Shown: positions 8,911-17,815, counted from the first letter of the stretch. The stretch: 64,000 nucleotides of DNA from Paraburkholderia dilworthii (GCF_000472525.1 NZ_AWZT01000001.1:186001-250000); one strand, 5' to 3'. Notes: generated from the sequence alone by a model not told the origin. Program-made: numbers and translations.

Positions 8911-9783
8911 TCAATCGAAGATGTGCCGGAAGCGGCGTTCGGCTAGACGGCTGCAGCCCGTCACGATCGCGACGTTGGCGATCAGCAGCAGTACGGCGAT
9001 ACTCGCGCCAAGCGGCCAGTTGAGCGTGCCGAGGAACTCGTCGTAGGCGGCCGTGGCGACGACCTTCAGGCGCCGCCCGCCGATCAGCGCGGGCGTGGCG
9101 AACGCCGAGGCCGACAACGCGAACACGATGATCGAGCCCGACAGGACGCCCGGCATGATCTGCGGCAGCACGACACGGCGAAACACCGCGAACGGCGAGC
9201 CCCCGAGCGAGCGCCCGGCCCATTCCACTTGCGGGTCGAGCTTCTGCATGGTCGCCCAGACCGACATCACCATGAAGGGCACCAGCACATGGGTCAGCGC
9301 AATGATCACGCCGGTCATCGTGAACACGAGGCGGATCGGCTCATCCGTGATATGCAGCGACTGAAGCACGTTGTTCAGCACACCGTTGTTGCCGAGCAGA
9401 ATCTGCCAGCCGAGCGTGCGCACCACGACGGAAATGAGCAGCGGCCCAAGCACGACCAGCAGGCACAGCGACTGCCACGGACGCTTCATCCGCGCGAGCA
9501 CGATGGTTTCCGGCACGCCGAGCACGATGGACAGCAGCGTGACGGCGAACGCGAGGCCGGCAGTACGCAGGAAGATCGTGCCGTAATACGGGTCGCTGAC
9601 CACTTCCCAGTAGTTCGTGAGCGTATAGGCAGAAGTGACGCCCGCCGTATCGCTGAACACGCGGAATGACAGCATCAGCGTGAGCAGCAGCGGCACCAGC
9701 AACAGGCCGACGAAAAGCAGCAGCGCAGGCCCCGATAGCAACCACGGCGCGGCGCCTGGGCGGTCGTCGTCAAGCGTGGCCAT
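8911..9783 (-). CDS. ABC transporter permease, PotB-like
   Basis: A 290-residue permease starting MATLDDDRPGAAPW. The first membrane span is LLFVGLLLVPLLLTLML; the EAA-like motif is AGRSLGGSPFAVFRRVVLPQ near residue 200. The start at 9783 lies 14 bases inside the end of the ATPase gene, while the longer open frame to 10194 is out-of-frame shadow of that gene. With the PotC-like partner 16 bases downstream it forms the membrane channel of the importer. Confidence 0.88.
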   Translation of the reverse strand: MATLDDDRPGAAPWLLSGPALLLFVGLLLVPLLLTLMLSFRVFSDTAGVTSAYTLTNYWEVVSDPYYGTIFLRTAGLAFAVTLLSIVLGVPETIVLARMKRPWQSLCLLVVLGPLLISVVVRTLGWQILLGNNGVLNNVLQSLHITDEPIRLVFTMTGVIIALTHVLVPFMVMSVWATMQKLDPQVEWAGRSLGGSPFAVFRRVVLPQIMPGVLSGSIIVFALSASAFATPALIGGRRLKVVATAAYDEFLGTLNWPLGASIAVLLLIANVAIVTGCSRLAERRFRHIFD

Positions 9784-10849
9784 GTGCGCCCTCCTGACCG
9801 TCTTGCGTGAGCACGCGCAGGTCGTCGTCGGTCCATGCGAGGCCGACTTCGTCGCCTTCGTCGGGCGGCGGCGCGCCGTGGTTCGGCTGCGCGACACGCA
9901 GCTTGCCGAGTTCGGTGTCCACTTCGAGCAGCCATTGATTGCCGACGAACACACGCGTCGCGATGCGGCCGCGCAAACGCGCATCGCCGTTCGCAAGATG
10001 AACCTTTTCCGGGCGGATATAGACATGCACCGCGCCGTCGACATGCCGGCCTTCGTGCGGGACGTGCAGTGTCGTGCCCGCGACGTCGACCTCGGCGCAA
10101 CGCGGATTGCGGCGCAACACTTCGCCGGAGAACGCATTGGTGCGGCCGAGGAACGTCGATGCGAACGGCGTGGCGGGACGCTCGTAGGCGTCATACGGCG
10201 TGCTCAGTTGCGCAATGACGCCGCGATGCATGACCGCGATCCGATCGCTCATGGTCATCGCCTCGACCTGATCGTGCGTGACCAGAATCGTCGTGATGCC
10301 GAGGCGCTTCTGGATCGCGCGCAGTTCGATGTGCATCTCTTCGCGCAGCTTGGCGTCGAGGTTGGACATCGGCTCGTCGAGCAGCAGCAGTTCGGGCTCC
10401 ATCGCGATGGCGCGCGCAATCGCCACGCGCTGCCGCTGGCCGCCCGACAGCTCCTTCGGATAGCGATGCCCTAGGCCCTTCAGGCGCACGAGAGACAGCG
10501 CTTCGGCAACCCGCTCTTCGCGCTCCTTGCGCCTGACCTTGCGCATCTCCAGCCCGAAGCCGACGTTGCCCGCCACCGTCATGTGCGGAAACAGCGCGTA
10601 GCTTTGAAACACGACGCCGATGCCGCGCTTTTCGGGGCGCTCGTTGGTAATGTCGCGGCCATCGAGCAGAATGCGGCCCGTGGTCGGCGCGACGAAGCCC
10701 GCGACCATTTGCAGCGTCGTGGTCTTGCCGCAGCCGGACGGACCCAGCAGCGCAAGCAGTTCACCGCGTTCGACGTCCAGATCGATGTGTTCGATCGCCG
10801 TGAAATCGCCGTAGCGTTTGGAGATGCCTTGCAAAGTCAGAAAGGCCAT
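9770..10849 (-). CDS. ABC transporter ATP-binding protein, PotA-like
   Basis: A 359-residue ATPase. Walker A is GPSGCGKTTT, the signature is LSGGQRQRVAIARA and Walker B is LLLLDEPMSNLD, followed by the H-loop VTHDQVEAM. The C-terminal 120 residues form a TOBE-type regulatory domain as in PotA/FbpC/MalK proteins. It is the energy-coupling subunit of the polyamine/opine-type importer at 8097-11974 and overlaps the PotB-like gene by 14 bases. Confidence 0.92.
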   Translation of the reverse strand: MAFLTLQGISKRYGDFTAIEHIDLDVERGELLALLGPSGCGKTTTLQMVAGFVAPTTGRILLDGRDITNERPEKRGIGVVFQSYALFPHMTVAGNVGFGLEMRKVRRKEREERVAEALSLVRLKGLGHRYPKELSGGQRQRVAIARAIAMEPELLLLDEPMSNLDAKLREEMHIELRAIQKRLGITTILVTHDQVEAMTMSDRIAVMHRGVIAQLSTPYDAYERPATPFASTFLGRTNAFSGEVLRRNPRCAEVDVAGTTLHVPHEGRHVDGAVHVYIRPEKVHLANGDARLRGRIATRVFVGNQWLLEVDTELGKLRVAQPNHGAPPPDEGDEVGLAWTDDDLRVLTQDGQEGAHGHA

Positions 10850-10906
10850 ACGCCTCGCTCCTTCATCAGATCGCGCGCCGCGCGGGGAACTTGCCGGTGC
10901 CGCGCA

Positions 10907-11974
10907 TCAGCGCTCGACTGAACGGTTCCAGCGCTCCGTCCATTCCGTGCGATGCTGGTTGATCGTCGCCCAGTCCATCGCGGTCAGCTTCGAGATCTGG
11001 TCGGGGCCGTACGGCACGCGTGCGGCGACTTCGGGCGTCAGCTTCACCGTCTTGTTGACCGGGCCGAGACCGATGCCTTGCGCCTGCAATACCTGCACTT
11101 CCGGGGTCAACAGGTACTGCACGAACTGCTGCGACAACTGCGGCTGCGCATTTTCGGCGACCACGCATGCCGCTACCTGCAACGCAACCGCACCTTCCTT
11201 CGGGTAGACGAACTTGAGCGGAAAGCCGGTGTTCTGCAACGCGACCGCGCGACCGCTGCCATACGGCGCGAGAATCACGTCGCCGGATTGCATCTGGCCG
11301 TCCATCTCGCCGGGCGTCGGTGCCCAGGACAGCACGTTCGGCGCGACCTGTTTCGTCATCGCGGCAAAGCCCGGATCGATGTTCTTCTCGCCGCCGCCGG
11401 ACAGACGTGCGAGCATCACGAGCGTATGCAGGCCATACGTGTTGGTGATCGGCGGCACCCCGAGCTTGCCCTTGATGCGGCTGTCGGTAAGCGACTTCCA
11501 CGAATCGGGCGGCGGCAGGCCCGCCTTTTTGAACGCCTCTTCGTTGTAGCCGATGCCGGTCGCCACCATGCCGACGCCAATCGAGGTCGGGCCGAGCTTC
11601 GCGAGCGGGTAGACGTCCTTCATCACGGGCGCGTCGTCGAGCTTTGCGCATAGATTGAGTTGCATCGCCTGATACATGGGGCCATCGTCCATCACCGCGA
11701 CGTTGATCTGCTGGTGGCCTTTCTGCGCCTGGAGCTTGGCAAGCGTATCGCTTGAATTTCCCGCGACGTAGACGATCTTGACGTTGTGCGCCTTCTCGAA
11801 CGGCGGAATGATTTTCTGCCGGTAGACCTGCTCGTTGGAACCGCCGACGTTGGCGACATAGAGCGTCGTCTCGGCCTGCGCGACGAGCGGAGCGGCAAGG
11901 CTCAAAGCGAGGGAGAGGGTCGCGATGGCGGTACGGGACGGGGCGGGTAGGCGGCGATGCAACGCTCTTTTCAT
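10907..11974 (-). CDS. ABC transporter substrate-binding protein (spermidine/putrescine or opine type)
   Basis: A 355-residue secreted protein. The signal peptide runs from MKRALHRRL through a hydrophobic core LSLALSLAAPL to the cleavage site AQA before ETTLYV. The mature protein has the layout of the PotD/Fe(3+)-type solute-binding family, with VAGNSSDTLAKLQAQKGHQ and YGLHTLVMLARLSG segments. GGAG sits 8 bases before the ATG at 11974. It is the first gene of the operon and 157 bases from the divergent LysR gene. Its ligand is not evident; a cationic amine or opine would fit the downstream oxidases. Confidence 0.88.
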   Translation of the reverse strand: MKRALHRRLPAPSRTAIATLSLALSLAAPLVAQAETTLYVANVGGSNEQVYRQKIIPPFEKAHNVKIVYVAGNSSDTLAKLQAQKGHQQINVAVMDDGPMYQAMQLNLCAKLDDAPVMKDVYPLAKLGPTSIGVGMVATGIGYNEEAFKKAGLPPPDSWKSLTDSRIKGKLGVPPITNTYGLHTLVMLARLSGGGEKNIDPGFAAMTKQVAPNVLSWAPTPGEMDGQMQSGDVILAPYGSGRAVALQNTGFPLKFVYPKEGAVALQVAACVVAENAQPQLSQQFVQYLLTPEVQVLQAQGIGLGPVNKTVKLTPEVAARVPYGPDQISKLTAMDWATINQHRTEWTERWNRSVER

Positions 11975-12079
11975 GACGACGATCTCCAGTTCCGGTGTGT
12001 GGGGGCGGGCTTCCCGGCCCGTCGGTGAAAAGCAGTGTCGCGCCGGCTGGTCATGTCGTCCAATACGAATAAAATACCT

Positions 12080-12093
12080 ATCCATGCATGGAT
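12080..12093. promoter_or_regulatory. Palindromic candidate operator between the ABC operon and divergent LysR gene
   Basis: ATCCATGCATGGAT is a perfect 14-base inverted repeat 38 bases before the LysR ATG, and a third half copy (ATGGAT) follows at 12096-12101. It lies in the 157-base divergent gap, the usual place for a LysR autoregulatory site. That the LysR protein binds here is inferred from position only. Confidence 0.5.
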
Positions 12094-12131
12094 GATATGG
12101 ATTCAAAGGCATTCGCCTGGGGAAAACACGC

Positions 12132-13085
12132 ATGAATCTCAAGCACATCGAGGCGTTTCGCGCGGTGATGGTGTCGGGGTCGATGACCGCCGCGGCCAAG
12201 GCGCTTTTCACGTCGCAGCCGAACGTGAGCCGGCTGATCGCGCAGCTGGAGCGCGATACGGGCCTGCAACTTTTTCAGCGCAGCGGCGTGCGGCTGATTC
12301 CGACGAGCGAGGGCGAGGCGTTCTTTCGCGAAGTCGATCGAGCTTTCGTCGGCTTGCAGGGGCTGGCGAATGCGGCCGCGCAGATTCGCAACCTCGGCAG
12401 CGGGCGTTTGCGCATCGCGGCCATGCCTTCGGCGGGCATGACGCTGGTGCCGCATGCGATCAAGCGCTTCGTCGAGCGGTTCCCTGATGTGACCGTGTCG
12501 CTTCACGTGAATACGTCGGCTACGGTCAATCATTGGACGGCCTCGCAGTTTTGCGACCTCGGCGTAGCGGTGTACGTGAGCGAGGCGTCCGATTGCGAGG
12601 TCGAACAGCTATCTGACGTGGCTGCGGTTTGCGTGATGCCGGCCGCGCATCGGCTCGCGGCAAAGCGCAGCATCAAGCCCGAAGATCTGGAGGGCGAGTC
12701 GTTTATTTCGCTGTGTCACGGCGACGGCACCCGCGCGTTAATGGACGAAGTGTTTCAGCGTGCGGGCGTGCAGCGTGTGCTGGCAATTGAGGCTCAGTAC
12801 ACCGCGATGTGCTGCGAGATGGTTCGTCACGGCATGGGCGTGACGCTCGCGCATCCTATCGTCGCGCGCGACTATGCGGGCCCGGATATCGCGATTCGTC
12901 CGTTCGTGCCGGCGACGCGCTTTCAGACCTATCTGCTGTTTCCGCCGCATAGGCCGCGTGAGCGGCTCGCGTTGGCGTTCGTGGAAGTCTTGCGCGGGTT
13001 GCATGATGAACTGCTGGCGGAAGTCGTGCCGCCGGCGCGCAGTGGCGCGGCTCGCGGGCGGGCGAAGCCGCGAGTGGGGGCTTAA
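12132..13085 (+). CDS. LysR-family regulator of the divergent amine/opine cluster
   Basis: A 317-residue LysR protein with helix-turn-helix FRAVMVSGSMTAAAKALFTS and QPNVSRLIAQLERDTGLQLF, and an effector domain starting near residue 90. It is transcribed away from the POT-type transporter and oxidase operon (minus strand, 10907-11974 first), with a 157-base gap that holds a 14-base palindrome. LysR genes usually control the divergent operon, so it is the likely regulator of the whole 3.5-12 kb unit. The family resembles NocR/OccR and other amino-acid-responsive LysR proteins, which is a loose similarity. Confidence 0.88.
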   Translation: MNLKHIEAFRAVMVSGSMTAAAKALFTSQPNVSRLIAQLERDTGLQLFQRSGVRLIPTSEGEAFFREVDRAFVGLQGLANAAAQIRNLGSGRLRIAAMPSAGMTLVPHAIKRFVERFPDVTVSLHVNTSATVNHWTASQFCDLGVAVYVSEASDCEVEQLSDVAAVCVMPAAHRLAAKRSIKPEDLEGESFISLCHGDGTRALMDEVFQRAGVQRVLAIEAQYTAMCCEMVRHGMGVTLAHPIVARDYAGPDIAIRPFVPATRFQTYLLFPPHRPRERLALAFVEVLRGLHDELLAEVVPPARSGAARGRAKPRVGA

Positions 13086-13110
13086 GGAGATTCGCTTTCA
13101 GGCGCGCGGG

Positions 13111-13713
13111 TCAGCCGTTCGCCACGCTCACAAGTTTCTGACTGGCTTCGCCGGTCCAGCGCTTGACTGTGCCCGCGTCGATATCGAACAGGTCCAGCAC
13201 GCGTCCAAGCGTGTGGTCGATCATCGATTGCAGATTGTCGGGCCGCGCGTAGAACGCCGGCACCGGCGGATAGATGATCGCGCCCGTTTCGGTTGCGGCC
13301 GTCATATTGCGCAGATGCCCCAGATGCAGCGGCGTTTCGCGCACCATCAGCACGACTCGCTTGCGCTCCTTCAGCATCACATCTGCGGCGCGCGATAGCA
13401 AAGAACCCGTATTGCCGGTCGCTATCTCGGCCAGCGTCTTCATCGAACACGGCGCGACGATCATGCCGTCGACGCGAAACGAACCGCTCGAAATCGCCGC
13501 GCCGATATCGGCGTTGGGATAGTGCTCATGAGCGAGCGCCTGCACGTCGGCTGTGCGCAGGTCCGTTTCGTAGGCGAGTGTCATTTGCGCCGAGCGGCTC
13601 ATGACCAGATGCGATTCCACATCGAGCGCGCGCAGCATTTCCAGCAGCCTGACGCCATAGACGACGCCGGAAGCGCCGCTGATTCCCACCACGATACGTT
13701 TGCGTCGGTCCAT
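13111..13713 (-). CDS. ubiX: UbiX-type flavin prenyltransferase
   Basis: A 200-residue protein starting MDRRKRIVVGISGASG. The GISGASG loop binds FMN; SGSFRVDGMIVAPCSMKT and the VRETPLHLGHLRNM motif are hallmarks of UbiX/Pad1. These enzymes attach a dimethylallyl group to FMN, making the prenylated FMN cofactor that UbiD decarboxylases need. It is divergent from a UbiD gene (13950), with 236 bases between them holding two copies of the composite operator, one per gene. It could serve both UbiD enzymes of this island. It may also be a catabolic VdcB-like copy apart from the housekeeping ubiquinone gene. Confidence 0.93.
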   Translation of the reverse strand: MDRRKRIVVGISGASGVVYGVRLLEMLRALDVESHLVMSRSAQMTLAYETDLRTADVQALAHEHYPNADIGAAISSGSFRVDGMIVAPCSMKTLAEIATGNTGSLLSRAADVMLKERKRVVLMVRETPLHLGHLRNMTAATETGAIIYPPVPAFYARPDNLQSMIDHTLGRVLDLFDIDAGTVKRWTGEASQKLVSVANG

Positions 13714-13792
13714 TTCATCGTCTCTCGTTGATCCGCAGTGCGGCATGTTCGTGTGTCTGCGCGTTCAGGTTGCACGAGATGCGCCGCGTCCA

Positions 13793-13823
13793 TCAAACGA
13801 AATCTGTTCATGCGTGGCATGAG
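13793..13823 (-). promoter_or_regulatory. Composite operator copy 1, facing ubiX
   Basis: On the minus strand it reads CTCATG-N5-CATGAA, 8 bases, GTTTGA, ending 80 bases before the UbiX start at 13713. It is the only copy whose last base is A instead of C. The match was found by comparing all upstream regions of the island by eye; the binding protein is unknown. Confidence 0.7.
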
Positions 13824-13852
13824 GCCCGTTCATTGTCCGTGGATGAAATCCG

Positions 13853-13883
13853 TTCATGACGTACATGAGAAATCAGCGTTTGC
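13853..13883 (+). promoter_or_regulatory. Composite operator copy 2, facing the 546-residue UbiD gene
   Basis: TTCATG-N5-CATGAG (13853-13869), eight bases, then GTTTGC (13878-13883). It lies 67 bases before the UbiD start at 13950 and is oriented with it. Together with copy 1 it forms a divergent pair in this intergenic region. Confidence 0.75.
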
Positions 13884-13949
13884 GAGGGGAGGGCGTTCTG
13901 CCTCAGTCTGCGCTCACCGTCGTTCCCCTTGATCATTCACCGGACAGTC

Positions 13950-15590
13950 ATGAAAAATTTCCCTTCTTTCCAGACACATTTGCAGGCCCTGGATGAAAAA
14001 GGCCTTGTCGTCCACGTACACCGCGAAATCAACAAGGACACCGAACTCCATCCGCTCGTGCGCTGGCAGTTGCGCGGCGGTATTCCCGAGTCGGATCGCA
14101 AGGCGTTCATATTTCATAACGTCGTTGATAGCAAGGGACGCCGGTATGAGCTGCCGGTCGTAGTGGGGGCGTTGTCGATCAACCGCGAGGTGTACTCGAT
14201 CGGCATGGGCGTGCCCGTCGATCAGATCGGCAAGAAGTGGCAGCAGGCGAAGGGCAATCCGATCGCGCCCGTCGTGGTGCAGGAAGCGCCGTGCCAGGAA
14301 GTGTGCTTTATCGGCGATGAGCTCGACGTCGACGGTCAAGGCCTCGAACATCTGCCGATTCCGATCTCGACCCCGGGCTTCGACAACGCGCCGTATACCA
14401 CGTGCTCGCAGTACATCTCCGTCGATCCGGAAAACGGCGTGCAGAACATGGGCACGTATCGCGGACAGATCAAGGGCAAGCGCCGTGTCGGCTGCAATCC
14501 GTCGATCGAGATGGGGCAAGGCATCTATCAGCATTGGCTCAAGTACAAGGCAATGGGCCAGCCGATGCCCGCAGCGCTCGTGATCGGCGGTCACCCGGCA
14601 GTCTCGTTCTGCTCGGTACAAAAGCTGCCTATCGACGTCGATGAACTGGGCGTGGCTGGCGCGATTCTAGGCGAACCGCTGCGCGTGGTGAGGTGCAAGA
14701 CCAACGATCTGCTCGTGCCTGCCGACGCCGAAATCGTGATCGAAGGCTTCGTGCCGACCGATACGCTCGAACCCGAAGGGCCATTCGGCGAATCGCACGG
14801 TCACGTGAATCTGCAGGAATTCAATCCGTACATGAACGTCACCGCGATTACGCGGCGCAAGAACGCGCATCTCGTGTCGATCATCAGTCAGGTTACGCCG
14901 AGCGAAAGCTCGCTCGTCAAGAAGGTCGCCTTCGAGCCGCTGTTTCTCGACCATCTGAAGAATTCGCTGCGAATCGCGAGCGTCGAGAAGGTCGTGATGC
15001 ACGAGCCGCTGACCAATTTGCGCAAGCTCGTCATCGTCGTGTTCAGCGAGAAGGCAACGGAGACGGAGATCTGGCGCGCGCTGATGGGCGCGGCGTCGTT
15101 GCAGCCGGCCGTCGGCAAGCTGGTCGTTGCTGTTAGCAACGACATCAACCCCGAAAACAGCGACGCAATCTTCTGGTCGATGAGCTACCGGATGAACGCG
15201 ATCAAGGACGTACAGATCCTGCACGGCCGCGACACCGGGCATGGTCCGCGCACGTCGGGCGCGGAGCGCGGCGACGACGCAGTGGATGGCGTGATCCTGA
15301 TGAACGCGACACGCAAGGAGAAACTGCCGCCGCTCTCGCTGCCCACACGTGAGTACATGGAAAACGCGAAGGCGATCTGGGAAGAACTCGGCCTGCCGGC
15401 GCTGCGGCCCGAATGGCCGTGGTACGGCGTGTCGATGGGCGACTGGGACGAGCGCAACGAGGCGATGGCGCAGCGCGCCGTGAAGGGCGAGTACTTCGAG
15501 ACTGGCGAGGAACAGACGCGTCAACGCGTCGGGCCCGAGTGGATCAACAAGGACTCGGACTGGTTCTTCGCCGAAAAGAAGGACATGTAA
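13950..15590 (+). CDS. UbiD-family prenylated-FMN-dependent decarboxylase (546 residues)
   Basis: A member of the UbiD family, starting MKNFPSFQTH. Family marks include the metal/prFMN region around MGTYRGQIKGKRRVGCN, ALVIGGHPAV, the IVIEGFVPTD segment and the EGPFGESHGH loop that carries catalytic acid residues. It catalyses reversible decarboxylation of an aromatic or unsaturated carboxylate using prFMN from UbiX. The upstream in-frame TTG at 13929 has no ribosome site, so the ATG at 13950 is used. The long C-terminal stretch and the GESHGH form differ from the second UbiD (30313), so the two are paralogues with probably different substrates. Followed by a terminator. Confidence 0.92.
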   Translation: MKNFPSFQTHLQALDEKGLVVHVHREINKDTELHPLVRWQLRGGIPESDRKAFIFHNVVDSKGRRYELPVVVGALSINREVYSIGMGVPVDQIGKKWQQAKGNPIAPVVVQEAPCQEVCFIGDELDVDGQGLEHLPIPISTPGFDNAPYTTCSQYISVDPENGVQNMGTYRGQIKGKRRVGCNPSIEMGQGIYQHWLKYKAMGQPMPAALVIGGHPAVSFCSVQKLPIDVDELGVAGAILGEPLRVVRCKTNDLLVPADAEIVIEGFVPTDTLEPEGPFGESHGHVNLQEFNPYMNVTAITRRKNAHLVSIISQVTPSESSLVKKVAFEPLFLDHLKNSLRIASVEKVVMHEPLTNLRKLVIVVFSEKATETEIWRALMGAASLQPAVGKLVVAVSNDINPENSDAIFWSMSYRMNAIKDVQILHGRDTGHGPRTSGAERGDDAVDGVILMNATRKEKLPPLSLPTREYMENAKAIWEELGLPALRPEWPWYGVSMGDWDERNEAMAQRAVKGEYFETGEEQTRQRVGPEWINKDSDWFFAEKKDM

Positions 15591-15593
15591 GGC

Positions 15594-15611
15594 GCCGCTG
15601 TAGCGGCCTTT
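15594..15611 (+). terminator. Rho-independent terminator after UbiD
   Basis: A GC-rich stem (GCCGC, 4-base loop, GCGGC) is followed by CTTTT. It begins 4 bases after the UbiD stop codon. Confidence 0.65.
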
Positions 15612-15649
15612 TCCCGAAGCAGTAAAGGAGTGTCTCGCGCGGTGCGGGC

Positions 15650-15675
15650 GGCCTGCGGTTTTCCAACCGCAGGCC
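15650..15675. repeat. Perfect 11-bp hairpin in the UbiD-porin gap
   Basis: GGCCTGCGGTT, loop TTCC, AACCGCAGGCC. There is no T run after it, so it is not a standard terminator. It may stabilise the upstream transcript or act as a leader structure for the porin mRNA. Confidence 0.5.
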
Positions 15676-15787
15676 GGCGCACGTCGCTTCGAGCGGGATG
15701 CTTCTGTACACCCGCGGTGGACGGCGCAGGAAGCGTCACGTCCTGCACGTCCCGCCATATCAATAGAACGACATCGATGGAGGAGAT

Positions 15788-16879
15788 ATGCACGAAAAAG
15801 GAGGAGTAGTCCCCGCTCAACGCGTAGGCATTTTGACGCGCTCGCTCGCAGCACTGACCTTGCTGGGACTTTCGAGCGGCGCGGCGTATGCGCAAAGCAG
15901 CGTCACGTTATACGGGTCACTGGATGGCGGCTTGCGCAATCTCGTGAACGGAACAAAAGCAGGCGGCGCTGCGCTGACGATGGCGTCGAACGGCGTCTAC
16001 AATTCGAACCGCTGGGGCCTGGAGGGTAAGGAAGATCTGGGAGGCGGCTATTACGCGCGCTTTAATCTGGAAGCAGGCTTTGTACTTTCGACCGGTGCGA
16101 ACAACAACACGAATAATCAGATCTTCCAGCGCACGTCGACCGTCGGTATCGGCGGACCGTTCGGGCAGATCGACATTGGCCGGCAATATACGTTGCAGCA
16201 TTTCGTGGTCAAGGACTTCGAGCCGTTCGACTTCCATTACCTCGGCATTACCGAGTCTACTGCGGTGTCGGGCGGCAATACCGGACGCGATGACAACGAC
16301 ATCAACTATCGCGGCATTTTCGGACCGTGGGTGGTTCGCGGCGAGTACGCGCTGGGCGGCGTGCCCGGCAGCGCCGCACATGGTTCCACACTCGCCGGCG
16401 GCCTGAATTATCGTAGCCGCACGCTCAAATTGGGCGCGGGCTACACCCACAAGTCGAATCCGCTGATGGCGACCTCGAGTGAATATTTCAGCAACGAGCA
16501 ATACACCGCAGGCGGCACAGTGACAGTGGGGCCAGTCGATGTAATGGCCGGCTATTCGCTGGATTTGCAGGACACGCCCGCCTCCGCGCGCAGCATGACG
16601 CGCAATCAATACCTGTGGGGCGGCGTGCGCTATCAGGCCACGCCGTTTTTCAGCGTGACGGCCGCGTATTACGACAATAAGAACAAGACCGGCGGCGTGG
16701 ACGGCAGAAAAGATGTGGCGATTATCGGCATCGACTATCTGTTGTCCAAGCGCACCGAGCTTTATGCGGACATCGACTACACGCATTTCACCGGCGTTTA
16801 TGTCAGCAATTCGACGTTGAACGCGTCGGGCCACCAGAAGCAGACGGGTATCTCTTTTGGTATGAACCACTGGTTCTAG
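15788..16879 (+). CDS. Outer-membrane porin, Gram-negative OmpC-like (Burkholderia type)
   Basis: A 363-residue porin. The signal peptide has the core SLAALTLLGLSSGAAYA, and the mature protein starts QSSVTLYGSLDGGLRN, the usual opening of beta-proteobacterial porins. It continues with alternating amphipathic strands (KEDLGGGYYARFNLEAGF) and ends in the terminal FGMNHWF, the aromatic end needed for outer-membrane assembly by BamA. GGAG precedes the ATG by 5-6 bases. It lies inside the catabolic island between UbiD and the ABC importer, so uptake of the island's substrate across the outer membrane is a reasonable guess. It lacks its own copy of the composite operator. Confidence 0.92.
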   Translation: MHEKGGVVPAQRVGILTRSLAALTLLGLSSGAAYAQSSVTLYGSLDGGLRNLVNGTKAGGAALTMASNGVYNSNRWGLEGKEDLGGGYYARFNLEAGFVLSTGANNNTNNQIFQRTSTVGIGGPFGQIDIGRQYTLQHFVVKDFEPFDFHYLGITESTAVSGGNTGRDDNDINYRGIFGPWVVRGEYALGGVPGSAAHGSTLAGGLNYRSRTLKLGAGYTHKSNPLMATSSEYFSNEQYTAGGTVTVGPVDVMAGYSLDLQDTPASARSMTRNQYLWGGVRYQATPFFSVTAAYYDNKNKTGGVDGRKDVAIIGIDYLLSKRTELYADIDYTHFTGVYVSNSTLNASGHQKQTGISFGMNHWF

Positions 16880-16911
16880 CAGTACTTTGCTTTCCAATCG
16901 ACGCAACTGGA

Positions 16912-16954
16912 AAAACCGGTTGGAACCTCGCAGGTTTCAACCGGTTTTCTTCTT
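16912..16954. terminator. Strong bidirectional terminator between porin and ABC ATPase
   Basis: Arms AAAACCGGTTGGAACCT (16912-16928) and AGGTTTCAACCGGTTTT (16932-16948) pair over 17 positions with one G-T wobble and a 3-base loop. CTTCTT follows on the plus strand, and AAAA precedes it, so it can end the converging minus-strand ABC operon as well. Confidence 0.85.
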
Positions 16955-16978
16955 GCGCGCAAAGTAGGTAGTGCCTAC

Positions 16979-17815
16979 TCAGTGATCGTCGAGCGATCCT
17001 TGCGCATTGAAGTGCGAGCGAATGGTCTTCGTGTAATGCAGAAATGCGGGCGTGGCCATCACTTCGAGTGAACGCGGACGCGGCAGATCGATGTCGTAGA
17101 TCGCGGCAATCGAGCCCGGCCGCTCCGACATCACCAGTACCCGGTCCGATAGAAATACCGCTTCGGGAATGCTATGTGTAATGAGCAGCACGGTTTTCCT
17201 CGATTCGAGCCAGATACGCTGTAGTTCCATATTCATGCTTTCGCGCGTCATTGCATCGAGCGCGCCGAACGGTTCGTCCATCAACAGAACCGACGGCTCA
17301 TGCAGCAGCGCGCGGCAGATCGAGACGCGCTGTTGCATGCCGCCGGAAAGCTGCCACGGATACTTTTCCTCGAAGCCCTTGAGACCCGCCATGTCGATCA
17401 GCCGCATCGCCTTTTCGCGCGCCTCGCGCTTCGGCATGCGGCGCATTTCCGCCTGCAACAGAATGTTGTCGAGCACGTTGCGCCACGCCAGCAGTACGGC
17501 GCTCTGGAATACGATACCTACGTTCTTTTGCGGCCCGCGAATCGGCTGACCGGACAGGGTCATCGTTCCCGATGAAATCGCCTCAAGCCCGGCGACCATC
17601 TTCAGTAGTGTGCTTTTGCCGCATCCGGACGGTCCCACGATCGAGACGAACTCCTGCTCGCGAATCTCGAAGTCGAGCGGTTTCAACGCTTCCATCATGC
17701 CCTGAGCGCTGCGATAGCTCTTGGTCACGCCGCGCAGTTCTATCAGCGGCCTGGCAGGCGCGGGCGCGGAAAAAGATCGGTGGTGCTTGTCGTCAAGCTT
17801 CAGTACGGTGGTCAT
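16979..17815 (-). CDS. ABC transporter ATP-binding protein, TauB/SsuB type
   Basis: A 278-residue ATPase with Walker A GPSGCGKSTL, signature LSGGMQQRVSICRA and Walker B VLLMDEPFGALD, followed by the H-loop TH in LLITHSIPEA. These forms are typical of the nitrate/sulfonate/taurine family. It is the last gene of a three-gene minus-strand importer (permease 19776, binding protein 18886, ATPase 17815), which ends at the bidirectional terminator. The same family transports phthalate and other aromatic acids in Burkholderia (OphFGH type), which fits the surrounding catabolic genes. Confidence 0.9.
   Translation of the reverse strand: MTTVLKLDDKHHRSFSAPAPARPLIELRGVTKSYRSAQGMMEALKPLDFEIREQEFVSIVGPSGCGKSTLLKMVAGLEAISSGTMTLSGQPIRGPQKNVGIVFQSAVLLAWRNVLDNILLQAEMRRMPKREAREKAMRLIDMAGLKGFEEKYPWQLSGGMQQRVSICRALLHEPSVLLMDEPFGALDAMTRESMNMELQRIWLESRKTVLLITHSIPEAVFLSDRVLVMSERPGSIAAIYDIDLPRPRSLEVMATPAFLHYTKTIRSHFNAQGSLDDH

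Noticed and set aside
8911..10194. Long upstream extension of the PotB-like permease into the ATPase gene
   Set aside because: Homology starts at the ATG 9783, and the extension is only another frame of the PotA-like gene.
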